From positions 689,909-753,908 of the forward strand of contig ML976985.1 of assembly GCA_010015675.1 (NCBI GenBank): a DNA stretch of 64,000 nucleotides. The letters are read 5' to 3'. The notes beneath the pieces were generated by a model that saw only the letters and a list, made by a program, of their open reading frames with translations, was not told the DNA's origin and searched no databases. Numbering within the stretch: position 1 is the stretch's first letter; each line of letters begins with the position of its first letter. A program made the position numbers and the translations under genes. Positions 22,121-32,364 of this stretch are shown piece after piece. This DNA comes from Byssothecium circinans (lineage: Eukaryota; Ascomycota; Dothideomycetes; Pleosporales; Massarinaceae).

Positions 22121-23763
22121 ATGGCCAACACAACACTTTCCTCTCCATTGAGGGGACTATGTCCAGCACCCTTTTATGATGCCTCAAAGTTCGGTGTGGG
22201 AGGATGTATGTATCTTTCTAGAATCAGTCTATGTGGAAAGCTAACTCCCATCAGTCGTACAAGGACGATTCTGTGCCTCTATGCAGCGTGGCCTTTCATG
22301 CTGTCTGCCATGCCCAGCAACCGATTACCTCTACCCTCAAGACTTCAAATCATGGTATCGCGCCGCTGAAGCTTTGAACCTTATTGGCTTAGTCTTGCTC
22401 TGCTTCTTACTACTCTCGTTCATTGTCCTCCCGGCGGAAAAGTCAAGACGACACTATCTCAGTTACTGTCTGATCATAGCCGCGATCTTCATGGCTGTAC
22501 GTTCCCACCTGCGATGCTCAAGTAAAGAAGCTAACAAATTCTCAGCTTGGTTTTGTTATTCCTTTTGGTGTAAAGCCCAATCAGTGCCACGACGAGATCA
22601 CCCCCAACGACATGTTTTCCGACTTGACTTGTGCCTTCTCCGGAGCATTTTTGATCGCGGGAGGATTATCAATGGCTGTCTGGATTTTCATCCGCGCTCT
22701 CTCCATGCATCTTCAAATATGCTGGGATGTCATGCCCGGAAAGAGGTTCTTTTATGCTGCGCAAACCCTGGGTTGGTCTGTTGCCGCCGGCTTCTTCACC
22801 GCTACCATGTCCGTGACTGGAGTATCCTACCGATTCGGCGAACTCTGCCATGTCAACTCCGCACAATCGATCAAAGACTTTTGGGGGCCTCTTCTTGCCA
22901 TTGCTGGGGCAGCCACTCTCGTGCAGCTCGCAACTTTCGTCTACTGCATCAAGGTATACCTCCAGAACATGTGGAGTGACGACAAAACCGAGACGCAGAG
23001 TAGTGCTGGCCTACCTTCCTATACAACTAGTGTGCGGACTCGGTCTGCCCGCGCAGTATATCGCCGTGTGCGCAAGGTGCTTTGGCTACAATGGCGCGGC
23101 ATTGCCATCGTAGTCTTCATTCTGGTCGACGTCATCTTCTTCTCCGTTGTCTTCATCTTCCTCAACGACGTCACAACTCATGCCATTGACGATGTCCAGA
23201 AGGCCATGCCCTTTGTTTTGTGCTTGATTGAGAATCCCCTTGAGCACGACCAATGTTCTCCGCTCGCGCAGAAGTTGTTCGTCAACAAGTCGACCGTGAT
23301 AGCCATTCTGCTCATGCTATCATTGGCAGGTATCCAGGCCTTCATGCTACTCATCCGCACCTCGATCTTCACGGCATGGCGTGATCTTTTCCGACACAAG
23401 TTCAGCCGCCAACGCGAATTCGTCTCACTCGACGCCAAACATGACAACCACCTCGCCGATGCGCACCAATTCGAACTGTCCAAGTTCGCAGGAAACCCTA
23501 TTTCCCCGATTTCGCTTCCTCAAAGCGCCGTCACTAGCCCAGGTGGAGACTACGGCCCTTATCGTCGCTCAGACACGCCTGAGTACTTTAACAAGGAGAC
23601 GCAACACGAACGCGATTATACGACTCCCAGCTTTAGCTTCTCTACTCCGCGATCTCCCCGGTCCCCTACGCATATGGACTTGTATTCCATGCACGCCAGG
23701 GGAGGATTAGGCCTGCATCCTCCCATGTCCGGAGACGACGAGAGATACAAAGAAAGGTTCTGA
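22121..23763 (+). CDS. Seven-transmembrane receptor-like protein, Frizzled/Smoothened-like type without CRD (tentative)
   Basis: Exons 22121-22205, 22255-22496 and 22546-23763 give 514 residues; both introns are 49 bp with GCTAAC-type branch sites. The short N-terminus carries several cysteines ('GLCPAPFYD', 'GRFCASMQRGLSCCLPCPAT'). Seven hydrophobic helices follow: 'ALNLIGLVLLCFLLLSFIVL', 'YCLIIAAIFMALGFVIPFG', 'AFLIAGGLSMAVWIFIRALS', 'TLGWSVAAGFFTATMSV', 'LLAIAGAATLVQLATFVYCI', 'GIAIVVFILVDVIFFSVVF' and 'STVIAILLMLSLAGIQAFML'. A Ser/Thr/Pro-rich cytoplasmic tail of ~110 residues ends the protein. Fungal proteins described as Frizzled/Smoothened-like sans CRD have this layout. The class call is from memory and moderate; the 7TM topology is directly visible. 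Signalling partners cannot be read from the window. Confidence 0.82.
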
Positions 23764-23801
23764 GGGAAAGCAAGAGTGTTAGGAAACAAAAGCATCGCAT
23801 A

Positions 23802-24150
23802 CTAGCTCTGCACACCCATTCCAACATTCGCTACGAGATGGAGTATTCCTTGAGCAGAATGAGACTTGGCAGTGCCATCAATGGCCATTCCAAACTCTTC
23901 ACTTGCCTTCCGCAACGGGTTCGAAAGCATGGCAATATGCAAGGCTATTACGGAATTCAGCCAACGCCTGCCTTCAAGACATAATTGCCCCCGATTCGAC
24001 AGGTCTTCCGGCATAGCCCACAAGCCCGCCACACCGCACAAGAAAGAAGCCGCCCAAATCGACACTCCGCAAAGCCGCTTTCGACATCTAGCGGCCGCAA
24101 CCACCAAGTCCGAATGGGCGGCCCCCTCCTTCCACAGCCGACCTCGCTAC
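23802..24150 (-). other. Possible terminal exon of an unrecognised minus-strand gene
   Basis: A frame following the acceptor-like coding-strand TTTTGGTAG reads 'GLWAMPEDLSNRGQLCLEGR' and 'NPLRKASEEFGMAIDGTA', which looks protein-like, and ends 39 bp from the receptor gene stop. A preceding 'ATG GGG AAG' with donor GTAAGG near 24,255 would join in phase. The opposite strand is also open for about 205 codons here, so strand is not settled. It could be 3' UTR only. Confidence 0.25.
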
Positions 24151-24159
24151 CAAAAGCTC

Positions 24160-27100
24160 CCAAGTCCGTCAACTCAGATGTACTATGTCGAGCGAACACT
24201 CGCTTCCATTCAAGACCCAGGCTCTGGAACGCCTTACCTTCCCCATCTCGCGAAGGCCTGTCTGTCTCTCTATGTTCATTCACAGCCTTACGGCACTTCT
24301 TCGGAGTTTTGTCTCATATGCATATATGATATTACGCATGCAGAGCGTCCTCCTGCCTACATCACGCCCCCACGGGGCTCATTTTCGTATCTTGTCTCGG
24401 ACTCCGCAGTCCCCATTCTACTTTTCTTCTTGTCCATACTACTTTGGGATCGGACCGTCGTTCCGGGAAATGTTTCTGGCGAACAAAAAAGAAGTTGACG
24501 GCTTCTTGTATAATTGCTGTTTCGGGCGGAAGGAAGGGGAGATACAGTGGAGGAACCGACCCGCGTCGCTCGCAGGAGTCGCAGCATTTGCATTGCATGA
24601 TTCGCATGAGATACCCTCGTTCAAAACCCTCCAAAACTCTTCTTCACTTGGGTCGAATTTGGAAGAAAAAAAAAATTCCAAAAGAATATTATGAAACAAA
24701 AGACTGCTTCCCTTTCCATGACTCGTTTCGCGTTGTGATTTCCAGAAGTGAACTCGGGTACTGCATCTCCAGTATACCCTTACCCACCCTGACACAGCAG
24801 CATACCCGTAGCCCGTCCCACTCCCAACAGATAACGAAAAGCGCCATCCGCATGCACATCTTCTCGCATCACCTCGCGCAGTATCGGGCAAACATACAGT
24901 CAGCCCTGCATCTCGCCCTTCTTCGCCTCTGCCTAAATGGCAAATGGCACAGAGCACTGGCCTGCAGTTGCTGCCGTGCAACCATCCACCCCCATACCAC
25001 TGTATGTACATACATCTCGCCCTCCCAAGCCCAACTCGTATTTGCATTTACCTATAAGGCTGTGTGCCACATACGACACGTACCATGCACGTTTTGGCTA
25101 AATGATCACTAATAGCACGGCGGGCCCTGCGTCTGTAGTGTATGCATCATGTATGAAGCCGAATTCTGTCCCTCGGTTGCCCTGCCAAGCGTGAGAACCG
25201 ACATGCCCCCAAGATATTTCATTTTATCAAAAATACCCCAGACGTTGCAGCTGGGTACCATATCGCGTATCCGTCCCGGAGACGTTGTACGGAAGAATAT
25301 TTTGCAATTGCAATTGTTCAGTGGACGCGACACAAGACGGTTCAGCGTTGCAACGCTGCGCGGGGATTTCTCGAAAACGAAGATGCGTGTTGGTTTCGTT
25401 TGCTGCCGTCTTGTTGCTCTGCTCGCGCTTGGTTGACGTTACAAGCGCGGATGTGCCGGTGCGGCGTGGGTTGGGAGCCGAAATGCTACAATGACGACGA
25501 TGAGGGAGCTGGGAGTGCGAGGGGCATGGGAGTGCGCCCTGGGCATCAGCCAGCCGACGTCGTCGGCTGCTGAAGTTGCTGACGGCTACCCTTAGCGACG
25601 CCGCCGATCAGACACTCTCTTCGCGGAACGAGCTGACCCGTCCCGTCTCGTGAGCGGGCAGGCGAACGGTTAACAATTCGCGCTGTGCTGTCTGGGCCGT
25701 GCTGATGGCCTCTTCGCAAATTTTGAAAATTAATATTTTTCCGCCCTACCGTTTCCGGTTCGGGTCGTGGAGAAGGAGGGTCCGTGATAGTTGCGCGCGT
25801 GGCATTGGATCTTCTTCATTTCGCTTCATGGCTTGCGCGTTGGGACGTTATCTTGGCGTTGGGAGAAAATCGTAATACCGAATGGCAGACGCGTCAAGGT
25901 GCAGCAAACGCGGCGGGCGCTTCTGAACGCTTGAGTTCCTTGCATCGGCTCGGGCATAAGACGTGAAAGAGGAAAAAGGACACGACCGTATCAAGCCACC
26001 AAAAAGTCATGACTCGCCTCCCTGAAGTTGCAATCTTTCGAGAACAATGCCAGAAGCCAGCGCAGCAACAACGGCAGAAGATGAAACGTCCCCCAGCAAC
26101 TTGGGGAAGTGTTGCCGGCGTTATTCCCATGGGAGATCTAAAGTTGAGATTCGGCAGTGGGCGTTCATGTTGTGGGATTGGCAGCATGGGCCGGTAACAA
26201 TGCTTGTTCGAGCAATCACTCCCCGGTTGGGACGAAATGCAGCTGGGGTATCGGACCACTCGACCCGCTCTCGACAGTCAAGAAGCCCATCGTGGGTCAT
26301 ATCGCCGGGAGAGGCTAGACACCACCCGAGGGTCGTTGGCGGTGGGTCGGGAAGCAGGATGTCGACGCAAATGCATCGCGATTCGTCGACGAAATCCATG
26401 CGAAGTTTGACGAATGATGAGGTGATATCAAATAGGATCAAGGATACAGAAATTGGAGTCAGATGCTACCTAAGCTGTGGATCGATGAAAAGAGTAGTAG
26501 TAGTTCGCAAGATGATCTCAGTGAACAGTGAATGGCTGCGCAAAGCAGTTGAGCAGTGGAGCCTATGTTGGCCATCGTGGGCGTGGAATAGAAGTTGCAA
26601 TCGTGTCTTTGCAGTGGAAAGAGACCCCCTTTTGAAAGAAGTTCATGCAATGACAGTAGGTGCATAATCAACGGAGAGGAGTGGATAATGCACTTGCCTC
26701 CTCACCGTCGAGATAATTGGCTTGCTTGTGCGGTAGTACTTGTCTTGAAGGTGTCCTTGTGTTGGAGTTTTCAGGAGTTGAAGCAGTTGTCGTACTCGGT
26801 ATATTGAAGCCCCGATGCTGACGCTCTGACTTGAGATGCTATCCGCCGTCGGCCAAGACACTGGAAATGGACTGCGTCCAAGCGGTATCAGATCGATCTC
26901 TCTTCATGCTTGAAGAAAGTGTCTCCAGTCTCCTGCGTTGGGTTGAGTCGATTTGGCTTATCGATAAGCGGAGGAGTAGTGAAGCGTGGGGTGACGATGA
27001 CACATCATGACAGTACTACCGCAACGCTGAATCATAAAATGGGATAACTCGCTGTTTTGGTGCAAAAGTAGATGTCAAGGATGAGTTCTGAGGGTAAGGA

Positions 27101-27309
27101 AGATACCGCCATGCAGAGATGGGATGGAGACCAGATAAACAGATTATACATAAGAGGAAGTCACACTGGATTGGTAATTGCGACACAGGGAGGCAATCGC
27201 TCGTCATCGATCTTTCGTAGCTCTTACACTCCACTTTCTCTTTAACAGCTATTATACAACGACCTTCCTCTCCTCACTCAATTCCGAGCACTTCATTGTC
27301 TCTTAGAGC
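24160..27309. other. Gene-poor stretch, no supported gene
   Basis: About 3.1 kb between the receptor gene and the dehydrogenase. Open frames exist (for example 26047-26667 plus, 206 codons) but read as Ser/Arg-rich noise without motifs. A short poly-A run lies at about 24,665. The last few hundred bases are presumably the dehydrogenase promoter. Confidence 0.5.
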
Positions 27310-29511
27310 ATGGTTACGATGGGCGGCGGATCCGAACTTCCTGGAGCCGGCGGTGATCGCGAATTGCTTCTCTGTGTCCAACCGGTAAAGGAAGAAGAAA
27401 CGGTCAAAGTGATAGCAGAAATAAAAGAGGAATTTCCGAATTTGGATGTAGAGTACATCTTCCAGCCGTTCACCCATCCCAAACCGGGCCAGAAGCTCGA
27501 GGTACCCGAAGGTAACGCACTCCGTCAGCTTTTGGGCAAGCACTTTCTTCCTTCATCATTACCCGTGGGTGTCTAGCCCGCACGTGGTAGTTTTTATATC
27601 TCCACCAACAAGCATAAGGTCAATACTAGTGACCCCAGAGTTGCTACAAGTCACGACGAATATACATCTCTATCCAACAACGACGTCGTATCTTGTACAA
27701 CTTGGATTCTATGACCTCACCGTTAACGATCTACCCTTGACTCAGTGCAGCCTCTTTCATACGCATTACTGTCTCACTGACCCATCCAGAACTCTACAAG
27801 CGAGCAACATACCTCTCAACACTCTCCTGGCTCCCTCCCACGGCGTCCGCGGCCCCCCACCTCAAATTCATCCAGTTCTCTTCCGCAGGCGTCAACCACA
27901 TCGCCAAACACCCAATCTACACCGACTCAAAGATCCCCCTTCTTTCCGCCAATGGCGTACACGGCCCCCAGATAGCAGAATGGGTAATCATGATGGATCT
28001 CATCTTCAGTCACAAATACATCGGCTTGTACGAGCAGCAAAAGCAGAAGCTGTGGAAGCAGGAGACCGGAAGAGGCGTCCGAGACAATCCGGGTAAGACA
28101 GTAGGTATCTTGGGCTATGGGAGTATCGGCAGGCAAGGTGAGTCGAATCATTCTTTCATTATTTAGTATCTGCATGTTTTTCATTCATCCATGCATCGGA
28201 GTTCGCGGAGAAATCTTTGGCCCCCGGATACTCTGGACAACACCCACCCATCAAGAACGTGGGGCGAGCCTTTCTCCCGGAAAGGCAGATATTTCTCAGG
28301 ACATCCAAAATCGACCGTCTTGAGAAGCTTTCGCTACGGACTTCGCCAAAGGATTGACAGTTTGCACCACCGGACGCACCCTTTCCCGTGGTGAATCCAA
28401 ACGAAAGCCATCCTTCCCGCACGGGATCCTACAAGGCCCAATCATTCAGACGCCATGCCGACGCCATGCCAACGCCATGTAGAAGGACCGTGATCCTCTA
28501 TAACGACATATAAAACTAATATGCACGGACTCTCACAGTTATTCAAGCTGCTGCGAATTCCGACCCAGAGAAGCTGCATCAGGCAAGGCTGACGTTGTCT
28601 CGGACTCTCAGCCACACCTCGGACCTCAAAGACAACTGGAATCTTCCGTCGTGCCACATCCCATATCATCATGTCTCTCACGCATTAAGACCGCCATCAT
28701 ACTAAGTTACTAACCATGCGGCGCAGTCGCTCGTGTGGCGAAGGCAATGGGCATGAACGTCCTAGCATACACAGCCTCACCGCGTCCCACGCCCGAATCA
28801 CGCCGCGATAACGGCTTCATCGTACCAGGGACCGGCGACCCTGATGGAAGTTTCCCTAGTGCATGGTATAGTGGGTTGGACAAGGAGAGCCTGCACGACT
28901 TCTTAAAACAGAAGATTGATTTACTCGTACTAGCAGTACCGCTAACGTAAGTTTCAAGCCCTGAGTTTCTTTGAAACATCTCACCCGACTGGATCGGAAA
29001 GGGGAGGGGAAGGAAGGCATGTGGGGAATCAAACAGAAAGATTGCTTGCATGGAGTTTGTACTGTAAACGTCTAATCCGGGAGTATCCCAGATGATGCAT
29101 GACACACCAACATACCCGTACCCACTATTTAACGATCACTGACACTTCTCCCGCAGTAAAGCCACAACACACTTCCTCAGCACCGACGAATTCGCCATCC
29201 TCGGCAAGTCCAATCCCTCCGGTACCTTGGTCGCCAATATCGCTCGCGGGCAAGTCATCGACAGCGCTGCTCTGATCAAAGCGCTCGAAAACAAGCAGAT
29301 CAGCGGTGCGGCTCTCGATGTGACGGACCCTGAGCCTCTGCCGAAGGAGGATCCGCTTTGGGACGCGCCGAATGTGTTGATTACGCCGCATGTTAGTGGA
29401 GTTACGGATGTGTATGTGGAGAGGGCTTTTCAGGTTCTAAGGGAGAATTTGAGGCGCGTGAGGGATGGGGGGAAGTTGATTAATGAGGTTGATAGGGAGA
29501 AGGGGTATTGA
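27310..29511 (+). CDS. D-isomer-specific 2-hydroxyacid dehydrogenase family protein
   Basis: Exons 27310-27511, 27790-28137, 28727-28946 and 29157-29511 join in phase to 374 residues. The enzyme family interconverts 2-oxoacids and D-2-hydroxyacids (glyoxylate or hydroxypyruvate reductase, D-lactate and formate dehydrogenase relatives) using NAD(P)H. The NAD-binding loop is 'VGILGYGSIGRQ'. The catalytic Arg is in 'NIARGQVID', the Glu in 'DVTDPEPLPKEDPLW' and the His in 'ITPHVSG', the usual Arg-Glu-His set. The inserted segment 'PGTGDPDGSFPSAWYSG' marks the fungal subgroup. Substrate cannot be assigned. The introns are 278, 589 and 210 bp, far longer than in any neighbour. The 589 bp intron still has a clean donor (GTGAGT) and branch (TTACTAAC). 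Confidence 0.92.
28138..28726 (+). other. 589 bp intron of the dehydrogenase gene
   Basis: Donor GTGAGT, branch TACTAAC and acceptor GCGCAG bound this intron. It interrupts the gene directly after the GxGxxG loop. It contains a short imperfect triplet of 'GACGCCATG' near 28,450-28,482. No coding frame or terminal inverted repeat was evident. Confidence 0.8.
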
Positions 29512-29794
29512 GGGATGTTTTGGGCTGTGTTGGAGGGGAATAGATCCTGGGTTGGGGAGGGGGATACATAATTTGAATTCGCTGTATGCTTTCCTGGACA
29601 TATCTGCATCACTGGATTCTCGCGTTCGAGCGCTTGATAACGATGCCTAGCACGCGGTCAATAGGACTTGCTCCAACCATTCAAGTTCGTCAAAGATTCT
29701 CATTACAAAATGTACGCCATACAATGCAAGATCTTACACACATCTCCCATTTCCCAAAACTGTTGCTACAACCCATTCTCACCGTCTTTGTGTC

Positions 29795-30576
29795 TCATCT
29801 CCTGAACCAATTGCTGACCATTCCACTAGCCAAGTTCCTCGCAAGACCGGAGCCGTACATGGCATTCGAAGCAAAGCCAGACGCATGGCTAAACTTATCG
29901 CAGCGGGAGTACGCGAGCGCGTTCGTGAGTGTAAGCACGAGTGCGATAACTACTTCCACATTAGCACCGATCCTCCACCGATCCCCTTCCCTCTCCCGCC
30001 TCCCCACAACCCCAAAGAAAAGGCACTCACCAACAAGCGTCAACCAAATAAACTCAAAGCTCACCAACGCCACGACAGCCAGCAAAATCCACAGCACAGG
30101 CTGCGCATAAAGCGCGATCCAAAAGAACCTCTTATCGGTAGGATTAATAGCCCTCTCGTTCGGGTCCGCGCTCTCAAACACCCAGCGACTGTCCCCCGTG
30201 GCGCCGTCGACCTCGTTCCACCAGCGCAGGCCGACGAGGCGGCGCCCGGCGATGTTCTTGAGGTAGTAGAAGTCGGTGGCGAGGAGCAGGATGGTGATGA
30301 TGAAGATGAGGACGAAGTTGGAGGTGAAGAGGCGGAGGCCGAAGAGGTAGATTAGGAGGGAGGCTGGGGCGGTGTTAGTGTTTGGTGGTCTGGGTTCGGA
30401 TGTAGATGTTGGGAAATGGAGGAGAGCTTCAGGAGTGTGGTAGTGGGAAGGGTAAGGTGGCAGGCGGAGGTGGACGTACATATTCTAAAGAAGAGAAAGG
30501 TGAGCAGCGTGATGGGATGGCTGCTGAGTCTCCAGCTCAAGCTCCCGGGCGCGGGGGTCTGCTGCGCGGCCTCCAT
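29795..30576 (-). CDS. TVP23: Golgi membrane protein TVP23
   Basis: Exons 30576-30480 and 30363-29795 join in phase to 221 residues; the 116 bp intron has donor GTACGT. The N-terminus '[20 protein letters not shown]' and, after splicing, '[10 protein letters not shown]' are family hallmarks. They are followed by '[20 protein letters not shown]' and '[17 protein letters not shown]'. Four hydrophobic segments are visible, two on either side of the conserved cytoplasmic loop. TVP23 (FAM18 in animals) is a late Golgi/TGN vesicle protein implicated in membrane traffic and, in fungi, in pH and growth control. It converges on the dehydrogenase gene (283 bp gap) and diverges from the CitE-like gene. 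Confidence 0.95.
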
Positions 30577-30857
30577 TTTGAACGTCGAGCTGGGTTTGGG
30601 GTGTAGCTCTGGTGCAGCTTTTCTCCGCGGGTGAAGCTTGAGGGTTGATGTGCAGCTTCACGTGGCATTTGCGGACTTCTAGAAGCTCGGGCCACCTCGA
30701 ATCGGCTACTTCGTCATCGGCTCTCTTGAAGCTTTCCCCGCGTCGCGAGAGCTTCCCCAACTCAACTTTCTTGAGATTGCGCTTCAATTGCACGTTTACT
30801 ACCTTCTACAACGGGGAGAAGTGCCGAATGAACTTGCATTGAGCCCAAGGGCTTCAA
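30577..30857. promoter_or_regulatory. 281 bp bidirectional promoter region, TVP23 / CitE-like gene
   Basis: Both genes start outward from this interval. It contains mixed sequence with CTTC/GAAG-rich blocks and no recognisable operator. Confidence 0.45.
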
Positions 30858-31879
30858 ATGGCGGCCTCTCGCAACATAATCCGCCGGGCGCTCATGTACG
30901 GTACGGTGCATCTCCCTCCCGTCTCCCACCCACCATCTAAACCCCCGCAGTCCCGGGCTCCTCCAAAAAGATGCTCGAAAAGACGTCCACCATGAACGTC
31001 GACACGGTAGCCTACGACCTCGAAGACAGCGTCGCCCCTCACATGAAACCCACCGCCCGCTCAAACCTCACTACGCTCCTCTCGCGCCCGCGCCCCGCGG
31101 GCATAAAAGAGCTCTGCGTGCGAATAAACAGCGTAGACACGGGTCTCGCCCTCGCCGACCTCACAGAAGTCCTCAAGGGCGAACATCTCGACGCCATCAT
31201 GCTTCCGAAATGCGAGAGCGCCGCAGATCTCCACTTCGTAACAGATGTCATACGGCACGTCCTCCCCGACCGACATCCCTCGAATTCAGTGCAAAAAGAG
31301 GGGCAGAAGCCACCGTTGTCGATAATCGCGCTGATCGAATCCGCGAAGAGCATACAGAACCTGCCTGAGATATGTAGAGCGAGTCCGTACCTAAGCGGTT
31401 TGGTGTTCGCCGCCGAGGACTTTGCGAAGGATATGAGTATTACGCGCACACCGTCTTTGACGGAATTTCTCTACGCACGATCGGCTATTGCGACGGCGGC
31501 GCGCGCAGCGCTCCTCTCGTCTACTATCGACCTCGTCTGCACGTCGTATAAGGGGGAGCAGGGGCTGAGGACTTTGGAGGAGGAATGCTTGAATGGGAAG
31601 GGCCTGGGGTTTAATGGGAAACAGTGTATTCACCCCAGTCAAATCGAGGTCTGTCAACGCGCGTTTGCGCCAGGGGAGAAGGAGGTCGAGTGGGCGACGA
31701 GAGTCGTGGTGGCGGATGAGAAGGCGAGTGCGAGGGGGAGAGGCGCCTGGACCTTGGATGGGAGTATGATTGATGTGCCGGTCGTTAAGAAGGCGAGGAG
31801 TGTGCTGGACAGGGCGAGGCTTTGCGAGATTAATGTAGAGGCGGTGAGGGAGAGGTGGAGGGATCAGGAGCCGGAGTAG
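30858..31879 (+). CDS. HpcH/HpaI aldolase / citrate lyase beta-like protein
   Basis: Exons 30858-30900 and 30951-31879 join to 323 residues; the 50 bp intron splits the first Val codon of 'MYVPGSSKKMLEK'. The CitE/CLYBL fold is shown by 'VDTVAYDLEDSVAP' (acidic metal ligands), 'LCVRINSVDTG', 'IMLPKCESAAD', 'IALIESAKSIQNLPEI', 'LVFAAEDFAKDM' and the C-terminal 'GKQCIHPSQIEVCQRAFAPG'. Such enzymes cleave or form acyl-CoA thioesters such as malyl- or citramalyl-CoA, usually in mitochondria in eukaryotes. The N-terminus 'MAASRNIIRRALMY' is basic and short, compatible with weak mitochondrial targeting. The exact substrate is unknown. Confidence 0.9.
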
Positions 31880-32364
31880 ATTGTGGGGTTTATGTGGTGA
31901 TGGGATAGAGATGTGTTTCGTGAGAGACTATATGCATTATCGGGTAGCTATCATGTGATAGAAGTGAGTTTTGAGATCGTGGAAGAATCGCAGCCGTGAG
32001 TTGACACTAGATAGACACGATCCTCGTCATGGTTCTGGGAGTAGGAAAGCGAGACATTTCGCTTATTGGGGAGGGCTGAGGGCCTTGGGCAGGCCGGAAT
32101 AGCGGGAGTGCGCTACCAAATAGCATGCTATATCACAAGCAGGAACCCCCCGGAAAATGAAAGGAACAAATATATTCAGAGCATTGATCATAAGTTAGCC
32201 ATCTTTTGTTATTTTGGGATTCGCGTACTCCTGCTCGTTACCATGCCTTGCCCTGACGACTTTTGATGACCATATCCCCATCCGAAAAGGCTGTCAACAC
32301 CACATGCATCCTCGAAATGTCGCGCAGATCCAGACACCTCCTCCTCAACCAGCATCCCATCCAT
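31880..32364. other. Convergent intergenic region
   Basis: About 485 bp between two tail-to-tail stops (CitE-like and dipeptidyl-peptidase V). AT-rich patches near 32,160-32,220 fit 3' UTR sequence. Nothing else was seen. Confidence 0.5.

Noticed and set aside
26047..26667. 206-codon plus-strand open frame with ATG
   Set aside because: No conserved motif, erratic composition and no splice partners. A run of this length can occur by chance in this much non-coding sequence.
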